A stretch of DNA of 64,000 nt from positions 1 to 64,000 of IMG/VR virus record IMGVR_UViG_3300043466_001817; one strand, written 5' to 3'. Positions within the stretch are counted from its first letter, which is position 1. The number at the start of each line of letters is the position of its first letter. Under the pieces are notes generated by a model. The model saw only the letters and a list, made by a program, of their open reading frames with translations, was not told the origin of the DNA and searched no databases. Source of the DNA: a virus. Below are positions 18,324-27,577 of the stretch, one piece after another. Both the position numbers and the translations under genes were made by a program.

Positions 18324-19739
18324 ATGGAAACAGTAATTCTAAAGAACCTAGTCCTCAATGAGGACTATGCTCGCAAAGTCGTCCCATTCCTTCAGGAAGA
18401 ATACTTTCATGATAAGGCCGAGAAGACGGTCTTCAACATTGTCAGTAAGTTTATTCTGAAGTACAACAACATCCCTACAAAGGATGCAGTTCATATTTCT
18501 CTGGAGAATGATTCTGCACTTTCTGAAGTTGAATTCAAGAAGTGTGTTTCAATTTCCGATGAGATGTACAAGCAAGGTGAAATGTCAGACACCATTTGGC
18601 TTGTGGAGAACACTGAAAAGTTTTGCAAAGAAAAGGCCATCTACAATGGTATCATGGAATCAATCGGTATCATTGAGGGCAAGGATAAAGAGAAGACACA
18701 GAATGCCATTCCTGAAATCATGTCAAAGGCGCTTTCTGTTTCATTTGATACTCGTGTCGGCCATGATTTTCTAGAGGATGTAGATGAGCGATATGAATAT
18801 TACCACAGAGTTGAAGAAAAAGTCCCTTTTGATCTTGAGATGTTCAATCTCATTACTCGCGGCGGTGTTCGTAAAAAGACCCTTAATGTAGTCATGGCGG
18901 CTTCGGGTGTAGGTAAGAGTGCTTTCCTATGCCATCATGCTGCTGCCTGTTTGGCACAGAACTTGAATGTTCTTTACATCACGCTTGAGATGGCCGAGGA
19001 AGAGATTGCAAAGCGTATTGATGCAAACTTGCTCAATACAGATATGCATGACCTTGAGCGTATGCCGTTGACCCAATATGAGGGCAAGGTTGACACCCTA
19101 AGAAAGACTTGCCGTGGCAAACTTATCATCAAGGAATATCCTACCGCTGCCGCAAACGTAACCCACTTCCGTAATCTCATGGAAGAGTTGAAGATTAAGA
19201 AAAAATTTGTTCCCGATGTAATCTTTGTTGATTACTTGAACATTTGCTCCTGCGCCCGCTTCAAGTTGGGCAATGGTATGAACAGTTATACCTATGTCAA
19301 AGGCATTGCAGAGGAGTTAAGAGGGCTTGCAAAGCAGTTCAATGTCCCTCTATGGACAGCCACTCAGGTCAACCGTGAAGGTGCAAAGAGCAGCGACATG
19401 GAGATGACAGATACCTCTGAAAGTTTTGGTCTACCCCAGACTGCTGATCTGTTTTTTGCTTTGATTGAGACCGATGAACTTGCCGAGGCAGGACAACTCA
19501 TGGTCAAGCAGTTGAAGAATCGTGGAAACGATACAACTAAGAATAAGAAGTTCTTGGTAGGTGTCAACAAGTCTAAGATGAAGTTTTTTGATGTTGACAA
19601 TGGAAACAATAACTTGGTAAATTCAAATAATACTGACGAAGAAGGATTTGGTTCCGGCTTTGATGGAGCATCTTTTGATCCACAATTTGGAAAAAAGAAG
19701 AACAAAGTTGTTAGTTGGACATTTGAAGAGACTAAGTGA
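18324..19739 (+). CDS. 41: Replicative DNA helicase, T4 gp41-like (DnaB family)
   Basis: A 471-residue hexameric helicase. The N-terminal helical domain is residues 1-150. The RecA-like core has Walker A MAASGVGKSAFLCHH near 192, LEMAEEEIAKRIDANLL, Walker B PDVIFVDYLNIC near 300, and TATQVNREG near 352. It unwinds duplex DNA 5' to 3' at the fork and works with the gp61-like primase whose ATG directly follows its stop. The C-terminal tail is Asn/Gly-rich and probably contacts partners. Confidence 0.93.
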   Translation: METVILKNLVLNEDYARKVVPFLQEEYFHDKAEKTVFNIVSKFILKYNNIPTKDAVHISLENDSALSEVEFKKCVSISDEMYKQGEMSDTIWLVENTEKFCKEKAIYNGIMESIGIIEGKDKEKTQNAIPEIMSKALSVSFDTRVGHDFLEDVDERYEYYHRVEEKVPFDLEMFNLITRGGVRKKTLNVVMAASGVGKSAFLCHHAAACLAQNLNVLYITLEMAEEEIAKRIDANLLNTDMHDLERMPLTQYEGKVDTLRKTCRGKLIIKEYPTAAANVTHFRNLMEELKIKKKFVPDVIFVDYLNICSCARFKLGNGMNSYTYVKGIAEELRGLAKQFNVPLWTATQVNREGAKSSDMEMTDTSESFGLPQTADLFFALIETDELAEAGQLMVKQLKNRGNDTTKNKKFLVGVNKSKMKFFDVDNGNNNLVNSNNTDEEGFGSGFDGASFDPQFGKKKNKVVSWTFEETK

Positions 19740-20725
19740 TGAGTATATATATCGATAAGAAGTATGTGAATCTTTGTTCCGGTTCCCTTGAGAAGTTCAA
19801 GTGGAAGAAGGATAACCTAGCGACTTGCCGATGCTTCAAGTGCGGGGACTCAGTAAGGAACAAGACGAAGACAAGAGGTTACTTCTTCGAACACAAAGGA
19901 AGCTATGTTTACAAGTGTCATAATTGCGGATTTGCTTGTGGTGTATATGGTGTTCTTGAAAGTGTCTGCCCAAATCTCTGCAAAGAATACACATTCGAGA
20001 ACTTTAGAGAAAAAGAACCAGAGAGACCCGTCGAACAACCAAAACAACAAACTGAAAGTTTGTTTACCGATCTCGGCGTTAGGCTTGACAGGCTAAACCC
20101 GGATCATAAGGCAGTAAAATATGTTGAGTCTAGAGAAATTCCGAAAGAAAAATATAGCAACTTTTATTACTGCAGTGATTTTAGTAAAATCCTGCGAACT
20201 TTTGGCAAAGAAGGCAGAAAGGAAGATCGATTGGTTATTCCTTTCTATGATGAGACCGGAGAGTTGCTGGGTGTCCAAGGGCGGTCGTTTAATGAGTGCA
20301 AAGATGCAATCCGCTATATCACGCTCAAACGACCGGGTTGCGAAAATCTTTGGTATAATCTAGACAAAGTAGATCCCCGTGAGACTGTGTATGTCACAGA
20401 GGGTCCTATTGACTCTATGTTCATTCCTAATGCTGTTGCCATGCAAGGAGCAAAATGGATGGATGAACTGCCAGAGAAGATCAAGAAGTCAAAGGTAGTA
20501 TTTATTTTTGACAATGAACCAAGAAATCATGAAATCGTCAGCATCGTTGGCAAGTACATTGATGCTGGCAGAGATGTGGTTGTTTGGCCTGAAGAGATAA
20601 ATAAAAAAGATATCAATGATTTAGTTTTGGCTTATGGCATCTCCAAAACTGTGAGTCTTGTAATAAACAATGTTTATTCTGGACTAAAGGCGAAGATGCG
20701 TTATACTTATTGGAAGCGAGTTTAA
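19739..20725 (+). CDS. 61: DNA primase, T4 gp61-like
   Basis: A 328-residue primase. The N-terminal zinc ribbon has Cys pairs at CRCFKCGDS (near 31-34) and YKCHNCGF (near 59-62). The TOPRIM domain has VYVTEGPIDSMF near 219 (catalytic Glu) and VVFIFDNEPRNHE (DxD-like metal site) near 258. It makes RNA primers for lagging-strand synthesis with the gp41-like helicase. ATG 19739 overlaps the helicase TGA; a GTG one codon earlier is also possible. Confidence 0.9.
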   Translation: MSIYIDKKYVNLCSGSLEKFKWKKDNLATCRCFKCGDSVRNKTKTRGYFFEHKGSYVYKCHNCGFACGVYGVLESVCPNLCKEYTFENFREKEPERPVEQPKQQTESLFTDLGVRLDRLNPDHKAVKYVESREIPKEKYSNFYYCSDFSKILRTFGKEGRKEDRLVIPFYDETGELLGVQGRSFNECKDAIRYITLKRPGCENLWYNLDKVDPRETVYVTEGPIDSMFIPNAVAMQGAKWMDELPEKIKKSKVVFIFDNEPRNHEIVSIVGKYIDAGRDVVVWPEEINKKDINDLVLAYGISKTVSLVINNVYSGLKAKMRYTYWKRV

Positions 20726-20727
20726 AT

Positions 20728-20967
20728 ATGGAAAATAACGAAGAATTACCAGAAGACATGTCTGAAGAAATGCTAGACATGATCAGCAAGGCTTATATCA
20801 ATTTTACAGGAAGATTCAGCGACTACATCAAGGAAATGGATCCAGAACTCTGGGCACGTGCAAGAGCATACGCTGCAGACTATGTTGATGTTCCTGGTGT
20901 TACACTTGAAATTATTGATGAGGATGATGTAAATGACACAGACGACAACAAGCACGGCGCAGATTAA
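20728..20967 (+). CDS. Small acidic hypothetical protein
   Basis: A 79-residue acidic protein (MENNEELPEDMSEEMLDMIS; YIKEMDPELWARARAYAADY), overlapping thyX by 35 bases. It starts 2 nt after the primase stop. No motif recognised; acidic helices suggest protein binding. Confidence 0.6.
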   Translation: MENNEELPEDMSEEMLDMISKAYINFTGRFSDYIKEMDPELWARARAYAADYVDVPGVTLEIIDEDDVNDTDDNKHGAD

Positions 20968-21664
20968 GTATCCTGTTTTGGATCACGGTCATGTTGATTT
21001 GATTGATTACATGGGATCGGATCTCAGTGTTGTCAATGCTGCAAGAGTTTCATTTAACAAAGAAAGTTCTTGGGACAGTGATCATCATTGGACCGGAGCG
21101 CAAAAGAAGATTCTATCCGAGAAGGATCAGAAACTAATTTCTTATCTTGCAAAACACAATCACTTCACTCCATTCTGCCACCCACAGGTGAGTCTTCGTA
21201 TCAAGTGCCCGATTTTTGTTCGCGCACAACTTGGTAAGCATCAGGTTGGTCTCGTAATGAATGAAGTCAGCAGACGCTATGTTACATACGAGCCAGAGAT
21301 CTATGTTCCTTTCTGGCGCTCGGCTCCTACCAATGGAGCAAAGCAAGGTAGTAGCGGTCCTATTGAAGATATGGACAAGTGTATTTCTTTGCGCCAAGAA
21401 TACACAACCGTTTCAAATGAATGTTTGAAACTTTACAATGATCTAATAGGAGAAGGCGTCGCACCGGAACAAGCAAGATCAATTTTGCCGCAGGGCACAT
21501 ACACGGAGTTTGTATGGACGGGTTCTTTGTATGCCTTTGCACGTGTTTATAATCTTCGAATTGACGCACACGCTCAATGGGAAGTTCAGGAATATGCTAA
21601 GGCAATTGACAAAATTTTGGCACCAATTTTTCCAGTCTCGTGGAAGACTTTGACATCTAAATAA
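20933..21664 (+). CDS. thyX: FAD-dependent thymidylate synthase ThyX
   Basis: A 243-residue flavin-dependent thymidylate synthase. Signature region RAQLGKHQVGLVMNEVSRRY near residues 92-111 is a cyanophage-like version of the family motif RHRxxSxNExSxRY. HFTPFCHPQVSLRIKCP and AQWEVQEYAKAI also fit. It methylates dUMP to dTMP using methylene-tetrahydrofolate and FADH2. With dUTPase and the ribonucleotide reductase directly downstream it supplies dTTP for phage DNA. The start lies inside the upstream gene after a GAGG site. Confidence 0.92.
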   Translation: MTQTTTSTAQIKYPVLDHGHVDLIDYMGSDLSVVNAARVSFNKESSWDSDHHWTGAQKKILSEKDQKLISYLAKHNHFTPFCHPQVSLRIKCPIFVRAQLGKHQVGLVMNEVSRRYVTYEPEIYVPFWRSAPTNGAKQGSSGPIEDMDKCISLRQEYTTVSNECLKLYNDLIGEGVAPEQARSILPQGTYTEFVWTGSLYAFARVYNLRIDAHAQWEVQEYAKAIDKILAPIFPVSWKTLTSK

Positions 21665-21688
21665 GGAACCCAATTAGGAGTTAACAAT

Positions 21689-23578
21689 ATGGCAGAAAAT
21701 TTATCACCATTTCAATCGTTTATTTTCATCTCGCGCTATTCTCGCTGGCTACCAGAGAAGAATCGTCGTGAGACATGGGATGAGTGTGTAGATCGTTGGT
21801 GGAATTATTTCACTGGCAAGGTTCCTCAATTGCTTGAGCGCCCAGACGTGAAGGAAGCAATTTTAAATCTAGAAGTTCTTCCTTCTATGCGTAGTCTTAT
21901 GACTGCTGGTCCTGCTCTAGACCATGATAACACTTGCTTGTACAATTGTTCTTATCTACCGATTGATTCTATCCAATCATTTGCAGAGTTGTTTGTTGTA
22001 TTGATGAACGGAACCGGCGTTGGCTATTCTGTTGAACATCAATACACTGATAAACTTCCAACAGTTGCAAACAAGATTGAAAAAGAATTCAACATCACTT
22101 ATGTTGTTGAAGATTCAAAGGAAGGGTGGGGCAACGCAATCAAGTTCATTATCGAACACTTGTATGCAGGTCGTCATGTAAAGTGGGATCTAAGCAAGAT
22201 TCGTCCTGCTGGTGCAAGACTCAAGACCTTTGGTGGTCGTGCAAGTGGTCCTGCTCCTCTTGACAACCTATTCAAGTTTGCTGTCAAGTTGTTCTACAAT
22301 GCACAAGGCCGTAGACTAACTGCCCTTGAATGCCATGATCTCTGCTGTGCCATTGCTAACGCAGTAATCGTCGGTGGTGTTCGTCGTTCTGCTATGATCT
22401 CGTTGAGCGATCTATCTGATCGTGAGATGGCTCTATGCAAGAGCGGTGCATGGTGGGAGCAGGCTGGCTTCCGTTCATACGCCAACAACTCTGCTGTCTA
22501 TCGTGGCCGTCCTCCAATGGGCCAGTTCCTAGAGGAATGGACTTCGCTATACAACAGCCACAGCGGTGAGCGTGGAATGATCAATCGTAATGCTTTGCAA
22601 GCACAGGCTGCTATGTGGGGTCGTGATGCAAACTGTGAGTATGGCACAAATCCATGCTCAGAGATTATTCTGAAACCATTTGAGTTCTGCAATCTTTCAA
22701 CTGTTGTTGTTCGCCCCGATGACACTCAGGCAACATTGAAGAGAAAGATTGAGATTGCAACAATCATTGGAACAGTTCAATCGACATTTACAAACTTCCC
22801 ATACCTTCGTGAAGATTGGAAGAAGAACTGTGAAGATGAAAGATTGCTAGGTGTTAGCATGACAGGAATTTTTGATAATAAACTCACCAGCGGGCTTGAA
22901 GGTAAGCCAAAACTCGTGAGATTGCTTGAGACACTTCGTGACCATGCTACGGCCACGAATCTCAAGTGGGCAGATAAGTTGGGGATTGGCCCCAGCAAAT
23001 CGATTACATGCGTGAAGCCCGAAGGCACTACATCGTGTTTGGTGGACTCTGCCTCCGGTCTCCATCCTCGCTATGCGGAATATTATTTCCGTAGAATTCG
23101 TTTGGACAAGAAAGATCCTCTATATGAACTCATGAAGGATCAAGGCGTCCCGTGTGAAGATGATGTAATCAACCCAACTTCTACTGCCGTCTTTACATTT
23201 GCGATGAAGGCTCCAAAGGGAACTATGACCACAGAAGAACTTCGCGCACTAGACCATCTTGATTTGTGGAAGACTTATCAAGAACATTACTGCCACCACA
23301 AGCCATCGATTACCGTTAACTATAGGGATTCTGAATTCCTTGAAGTAGGTAACTGGCTATGGGAAAACTTTGATATCGCAACCGGTATCTCTTTCCTTCC
23401 CGGTGGGGACAGCCACACTTATGCTCAGGCCCCCTTCGAGCAGATTGATTCAGCAACCTATGCGGCACACCCCAAGGTTAAAGTTAACTTTGGTAATCTG
23501 TCAAAATACGAGGCTGAAGACAAGACTGAATCAGCAAGAGAGTATGCCTGCAGCGCTGGCGGTTGCCAGATAGTGTGA
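21689..23578 (+). CDS. nrdJ: Class II (adenosylcobalamin-dependent) ribonucleoside-triphosphate reductase
   Basis: A 629-residue monomeric class II reductase. Key parts: N-terminal substrate Cys in NTCLYNCSYLPID near 90, GTGVGYSVE, active-site NPCSEIILKPFEFCNLS near 321, VKPEGTTSCLVDSASG near 450, and C-terminal redox Cys pair in YACSAGGCQIV. No class I small subunit is present. It reduces NTPs to dNTPs using adenosylcobalamin as radical source, so it depends on host B12. AGGAG lies 9 nt before the ATG, and a strong terminator follows at 23605. Confidence 0.93.
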   Translation: MAENLSPFQSFIFISRYSRWLPEKNRRETWDECVDRWWNYFTGKVPQLLERPDVKEAILNLEVLPSMRSLMTAGPALDHDNTCLYNCSYLPIDSIQSFAELFVVLMNGTGVGYSVEHQYTDKLPTVANKIEKEFNITYVVEDSKEGWGNAIKFIIEHLYAGRHVKWDLSKIRPAGARLKTFGGRASGPAPLDNLFKFAVKLFYNAQGRRLTALECHDLCCAIANAVIVGGVRRSAMISLSDLSDREMALCKSGAWWEQAGFRSYANNSAVYRGRPPMGQFLEEWTSLYNSHSGERGMINRNALQAQAAMWGRDANCEYGTNPCSEIILKPFEFCNLSTVVVRPDDTQATLKRKIEIATIIGTVQSTFTNFPYLREDWKKNCEDERLLGVSMTGIFDNKLTSGLEGKPKLVRLLETLRDHATATNLKWADKLGIGPSKSITCVKPEGTTSCLVDSASGLHPRYAEYYFRRIRLDKKDPLYELMKDQGVPCEDDVINPTSTAVFTFAMKAPKGTMTTEELRALDHLDLWKTYQEHYCHHKPSITVNYRDSEFLEVGNWLWENFDIATGISFLPGGDSHTYAQAPFEQIDSATYAAHPKVKVNFGNLSKYEAEDKTESAREYACSAGGCQIV

Positions 23579-23604
23579 ATCAGATAAAAAACTCCTAGGG
23601 ATTT

Positions 23605-23631
23605 CCCTCCGCGAAGTTCGGAGGGTTTTTT
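23605..23631 (+). terminator. Rho-independent terminator after nrdJ
   Basis: Stem CCCTCCG / CGGAGGG with a 7-nt loop, followed by six T. It ends the replication/nucleotide operon. Confidence 0.9.
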
Positions 23632-23641
23632 ATTTTATGGA

Positions 23642-23647
23642 TAAATA
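23642..23647 (+). promoter_or_regulatory. T4-like late promoter box GATAAATA
   Basis: TAAATA core 11 nt before the ATG at 23659, with AGAGG in the short leader. Confidence 0.6.
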
Positions 23648-23658
23648 TCATAGAGGCT

Positions 23659-24207
23659 ATGTTTACTATGATGATCGGTATTGACTACTCTATATCCTGC
23701 CCGTGTTTATGCCTTTACGATGAACGGAAAGAATTTAAATTTGACAACTGCTATTTTTATTATCTAACCAATACTAAAAAATATGCAGATAAAATTGCTC
23801 CAAATATTACTGGAGAATCTTTTCAGGAATATGTGGCCGATGTAGATCGGTTTGATACAATTTCTGATTGGGCATCAAATTTATGTGTTGGGGCTGCTGA
23901 CATAGCCATCGAAGGATATGCATTCAATGCCACAGGAAGAATTTTTAATCTTGCTGAGAACATGGGAATCCTCAAACATAAACTCTATAAGCTCGCCCTC
24001 CCCGTAACCATCGTAGAGCCATCCAAGGTAAAGAAACTCGCCACAGGCAAGGGAAACGCCGATAAACAGGCAATGTACGAAGCCTTCTCAAAAGAGACGA
24101 AGACCGATCTTTTATCGGTCTTCAATCAAAAAACTTTGAGTAATCCTGTAACTGACGTGATAGACAGTTATTATATTTTGAAGGCTTTGTTAGCCACCAA
24201 AAATTAA
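23659..24207 (+). CDS. RuvC-like Holliday-junction resolvase
   Basis: A 182-residue RNase H-fold nuclease. The first acidic residue is in MMIGIDYSISCPCLCL (residues 5-20), the second in AIEGYAFNATGRIFNLAENM near 93, and the last pair near 165 in DVIDSYYILKAL. The segment EPSKVKKLATGKGNADK matches RuvC-like phage resolvases. It probably cuts branched DNA before packaging, the job of T4 gp49, and sits under a late-type promoter, consistent with that timing. Confidence 0.8.
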   Translation: MFTMMIGIDYSISCPCLCLYDERKEFKFDNCYFYYLTNTKKYADKIAPNITGESFQEYVADVDRFDTISDWASNLCVGAADIAIEGYAFNATGRIFNLAENMGILKHKLYKLALPVTIVEPSKVKKLATGKGNADKQAMYEAFSKETKTDLLSVFNQKTLSNPVTDVIDSYYILKALLATKN

Positions 24208-24509
24208 CGAACTATTCTTCCAGCATTCATATTAGCGCTGGCATCAAGTTTTGCATGAAATCTTTTTGGAACTTGACCACTGGATTTCATTTTATCAATT
24301 ACTTCCTTGAACTGGCTTCCAACAACTTTTTGTGGATTCAAAGTAGCATCCATGGCCAAAGATTGTCTTTCACCACCCCAGTCACGAATAATCTTTTTCT
24401 TCTTGCACTTTGGGCAGGGTTTCTTTGTTGGAATATCACGATCATTCACTGGTAAAGTTTCATCGAATGAATGGTCACATTTTTCACATCTAAAAGCATA
24501 ACTAGGCAT
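24204..24509 (-). CDS. FmdB-type zinc ribbon protein
   Basis: A 101-residue protein starting MPSYAFRCEKCDHSFDETLP. Cys pairs CEKC (8-11) and CPKC (about 32-35) form the zinc ribbon of the FmdB family, and the segment IIRDWGG follows. The C-terminal 60 residues are basic. ATG 24509 has AAGGA at good distance; a longer in-frame start upstream lacks one. In T4-like cyanophages a similar protein occurs near gp43 accessory genes. Possibly a regulator or DNA/RNA binder. Confidence 0.75.
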   Translation of the reverse strand: MPSYAFRCEKCDHSFDETLPVNDRDIPTKKPCPKCKKKKIIRDWGGERQSLAMDATLNPQKVVGSQFKEVIDKMKSSGQVPKRFHAKLDASANMNAGRIVR

Positions 24510-24999
24510 TTTTTGTCCTTTTAAAAGCAATCATCATGGACTCTATAAAGAAACCATACTTTGGTTCCTTTGGCTTATTCCTAAGTTCCATCTTGGCTTC
24601 TTTAGGAGTCCTGTTACCTTTATATAGGTTACAATCCTTACAGCAAGTTGCCAGATTGGTCCATGTAGAGCCACCGCCCTTGCTACGAGGAATAACATGG
24701 TCTACTGTAGCGGTCTTGTCACATAGATCCATACCGCAGTATTGACAGCAATAAGAATCTCTGTGAAAGATATTCTTTCTTGATGGTGCAATCTTCTTTT
24801 GGGGAAGTTTGATGTAATACTTAAGAACTAAAATTTTGGGAATCTTAATAGTCTCTTTGACCAACTTCACCTCATGAAATTCATCGGAATCAAAATCAGC
24901 ATAAACCTTATTTTTAGCAATAAGTTTATACGCTTTTTTGACAGTGATAATATTAATAGGGGATTGGTCGAAGTTAAGCAGGAGGACCTGTTTCGACAT
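24502..24999 (-). CDS. HNH endonuclease, 5-methylcytosine-restriction-like fold
   Basis: A 165-residue HNH nuclease. The HNH region near residues 85-135 has CQYCGMDLC, DHVIPRSKGGGSTWTNLATC and CCKDCNLYKGNRTP, with two Cys pairs for zinc and the His-His pattern. The N-terminus MSKQVLLLNFDQSPINII matches phage/bacterial stand-alone HNH proteins. ATG 24999 lies exactly 10 nt after a minus-strand TAAATA late box; an earlier ATG at 25041 would span that box. It may be a homing or DNA-processing nuclease. Confidence 0.8.
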   Translation of the reverse strand: MSKQVLLLNFDQSPINIITVKKAYKLIAKNKVYADFDSDEFHEVKLVKETIKIPKILVLKYYIKLPQKKIAPSRKNIFHRDSYCCQYCGMDLCDKTATVDHVIPRSKGGGSTWTNLATCCKDCNLYKGNRTPKEAKMELRNKPKEPKYGFFIESMMIAFKRTKNA

Positions 25000-25009
25000 A
25001 TTCTTTAAG

Positions 25010-25029
25010 TATTTAGAGAAATCTAAATA
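25010..25029. promoter_or_regulatory. Divergent pair of late promoter boxes
   Basis: TAAATA on the minus strand (25015-25010) and on the plus strand (25024-25029) lie back to back, each exactly 10 nt from its ATG (24999 minus, 25040 plus). Confidence 0.65.
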
Positions 25030-25039
25030 ATTCATAGCC

Positions 25040-26518
25040 ATGGATAATAAAGAAAATAGACAATTTTATTGGGAAGTCAAACAATTTGTCAACGGTAATC
25101 ATACCCCAAAAGCATCAGAAGTCAAGAAACCTTCTGTAAAAGATGCTATTTCTGGAGTATTGAGTGAAAACGATGTATACAAACAAAATAACTTTGTTAA
25201 GAACACGAGAACAAACGATGTAGTTCGTTCTTATTTAAATGTTTTGGGAACACAAGAGAAAAAGAATACTCCCGAAACAATCATGTTCACAAAAAATTCT
25301 ACTTTAAATCCATTCAATATCTTAAATGAGGCTGAAGCAAGAACTCTCCCTCCTCAAGTTATGGAGAGACCAAAATCAAGAGAAGACCTTGAAAGAGAAG
25401 CAGCAAAAGATCAACAGAGGGAAAGAAGAAGACAAGACGATCTTCAAAGATTAAAAGATGAATTAGATTCTTCTGGAGTGGTTGGTTATGATTCTAAAGA
25501 TTATGATAATCCTGATTTAACTGCAGATGAACTTTTGACAAAAATAGGATCTTCTGCAAGAAAAGAATTATACACAAAAAGATCTGAAAGAGAAAAAGAA
25601 AAAACCATAAAAAATCTTACAACCAGACTTCAAAAATTTGAAGGTAAAGATTTGAATAAACTATCTCAAGAAGAACTTCGAGATTTGGCTGGCATTCAAT
25701 TTAGCATAAAAAATTCTGGTTTTAATGTAGAAGATGATCCAGATACTGCCGAAGATGAAAGTTATTCGCTGGAAAAACAGATAAGACAAAGAACTCAACA
25801 AAGATTTGCAAAAGAACAAGCCAAAAAAATGGGTCCCAATTTTGGCCCAGAAGAAATTTCTACAAAAAGAACAGAAGGATTAATGAAAGGTGTTTTGGAT
25901 ACTGATAGAGATTTTATGAAAGAATTCCAACAACAATCTCAAGCAAGAATTAAAGCAGAACAAGAAGAAAAAGCCAGAAACACAGCAATCAGTCCTGGAT
26001 ATGGTTCAGTGACTCCAGCATCCTTTGAGGCTGCATATGGTGTTGCTTATGATCCAAGAAATCCAAAACATGGCACAATGATTCAAGCACTCCATGGTGA
26101 AAACACTGGAAAATACATTCAAGGTGCTGGAACTGTATCTGGTTGGAAGGATGTAATGGGTCAACAAAGATACAGTGATTTGACCAAGGAAAGAGAACAA
26201 AAAGTTAGAGGAGCACAAGAAAAAATTGATGCTATTAAGTTTGATATAGACAAACATAAAGCGATGACTCCAGCCGAAAGAACCGCCGAAAATGCTGCAG
26301 AGAGAGCAGAATTGCTTAAATCAAAACCAGAAGCCTTTATGAAAGAATTAGATGTTCAAGATATTTACCAAAATAAAGGTGGTTTGAATACTCCTGTTGA
26401 AGTTCCATCTTGGGAAGCAAGAAAAGGAATGTCACAAAGAGCCGTAGCATCAAGAGCAGCAACAATGTTCGGAAGTGGCCGCGCTGCATTAGGTTCAACC
26501 AACAGAATGAATGCATAA
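25040..26518 (+). CDS. Large charged helical hypothetical (late) protein
   Basis: A 492-residue protein rich in Glu, Lys, Arg and Gln with long helical or coiled-coil stretches (residues 105-260, for example ESREDLEREAAKDQQRERRR-like runs, and 285-320). A more globular middle follows (SPGYGSVTPASFEAAYGVAY, GTMIQALHGENTGKYI). It is the first gene of a late + strand set. Probably a virion-internal or scaffold-type protein; no family recognised. Confidence 0.65.
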   Translation: MDNKENRQFYWEVKQFVNGNHTPKASEVKKPSVKDAISGVLSENDVYKQNNFVKNTRTNDVVRSYLNVLGTQEKKNTPETIMFTKNSTLNPFNILNEAEARTLPPQVMERPKSREDLEREAAKDQQRERRRQDDLQRLKDELDSSGVVGYDSKDYDNPDLTADELLTKIGSSARKELYTKRSEREKEKTIKNLTTRLQKFEGKDLNKLSQEELRDLAGIQFSIKNSGFNVEDDPDTAEDESYSLEKQIRQRTQQRFAKEQAKKMGPNFGPEEISTKRTEGLMKGVLDTDRDFMKEFQQQSQARIKAEQEEKARNTAISPGYGSVTPASFEAAYGVAYDPRNPKHGTMIQALHGENTGKYIQGAGTVSGWKDVMGQQRYSDLTKEREQKVRGAQEKIDAIKFDIDKHKAMTPAERTAENAAERAELLKSKPEAFMKELDVQDIYQNKGGLNTPVEVPSWEARKGMSQRAVASRAATMFGSGRAALGSTNRMNA

Positions 26519-26521
26519 ACT

Positions 26522-27250
26522 ATGAATTTTCAAGACCACAACATTTTTTCAAACAATCTTTACGATAATCTTTTCTACTTGAGAAAAAAGCAGTTGAAAG
26601 AAAATATCGGTGGTACTTTAACTGGATTAAGAACAAATCCACAGAGACCTGTTCAAGGTCCAACTACTAAAAATTCTATGCTTCCATCCGATCCATCTCC
26701 TGTAAGCGGTAATTTTGGATTGCAAGGCCAAGGAGGAGGTATTGTTGGTCCAAATGCATCTGGAAGCAATAAACCAGATTTAAGTAGAGGGTTTACAGAT
26801 CCAGATACAGGAAAACAAATTGGTGGGCAGCAATTTAAACCAATGGAATATGAATTTGGCGGTGGAATGGGATTACCTTCAAAAATAAAAGGCGATTCTT
26901 CATATTTTAATCAACTTTCATCCACCATTCAATCTGGAAGCAGTCAAAATCAAGGAATGAATTACACACCTGGATTTACCAACGCACCAACAAATCAACA
27001 ACAAGAACAAAGCACTGAACAAAAGAATGCAGAGATTGCTGAAAGAAATAGGAAGAGATCTGGAATGCAATCAAATCAAATGTTAAGCAAAGGAATGCAA
27101 TTGGCACAGCAGTCAGGAATCAATCCTATGGGACAAATAAATTCTTCCGGTGGACTAAGCCCAAATACCATTCCATTACAAAATAGAAATGTTGGTTATA
27201 CTAATCAAGCAAACATTTCGGGATTTAGAGCATCAAGAGGATTTGTATAA
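26522..27250 (+). CDS. Low-complexity Gly/Asn/Gln-rich hypothetical protein
   Basis: A 242-residue protein. Residues 1-30 (FSNNLYDNLFYLRKKQLKEN) end in L-K-E, a possible prohead protease site. After that the sequence is disordered and rich in Gly, Asn, Gln, Pro and Ser. It begins 4 nt after the preceding stop and overlaps the next gene. Possible internal virion protein; function unknown. Confidence 0.6.
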   Translation: MNFQDHNIFSNNLYDNLFYLRKKQLKENIGGTLTGLRTNPQRPVQGPTTKNSMLPSDPSPVSGNFGLQGQGGGIVGPNASGSNKPDLSRGFTDPDTGKQIGGQQFKPMEYEFGGGMGLPSKIKGDSSYFNQLSSTIQSGSSQNQGMNYTPGFTNAPTNQQQEQSTEQKNAEIAERNRKRSGMQSNQMLSKGMQLAQQSGINPMGQINSSGGLSPNTIPLQNRNVGYTNQANISGFRASRGFV

Positions 27251-27549
27251 TGAACAAAGAATTTAAATTAAAAAATAAAATTGCAGATGAATTGTTGAGT
27301 GAAAGATACGGTTCGATTCATCAAAAAGATCTAAATGAAAATATTGTTACAGATGTAATAAGTTTTGTGGCAAGTCCATTGTACACTATCATAAGATCTA
27401 TTTTAGGGGGAGAAACAGAAGAAGCCCCTAAAATCAATAGACCAGACGAATCAATAGTAAATCCCGAACAATTGAAACTTCCTGCACCAAGAACAAGATA
27501 TACAACAACTCCAGGCTTTCAACTTTCCAGAGCCTCAACAATTGCATAA
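27250..27549 (+). CDS. Hypothetical late protein, 99 residues
   Basis: A small protein (MNKEFKLKNKIADELLSERY) with an amphipathic segment near residues 35-55 (VTDVISFVASPLYTIIRSIL) that could touch a membrane. The C-terminus is Pro/Thr-rich. It overlaps the upstream stop (TAATGA). No family recognised. Confidence 0.55.
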   Translation: MNKEFKLKNKIADELLSERYGSIHQKDLNENIVTDVISFVASPLYTIIRSILGGETEEAPKINRPDESIVNPEQLKLPAPRTRYTTTPGFQLSRASTIA

Positions 27550-27577
27550 CTTGTTATTTGTGATATAATTATATTAG

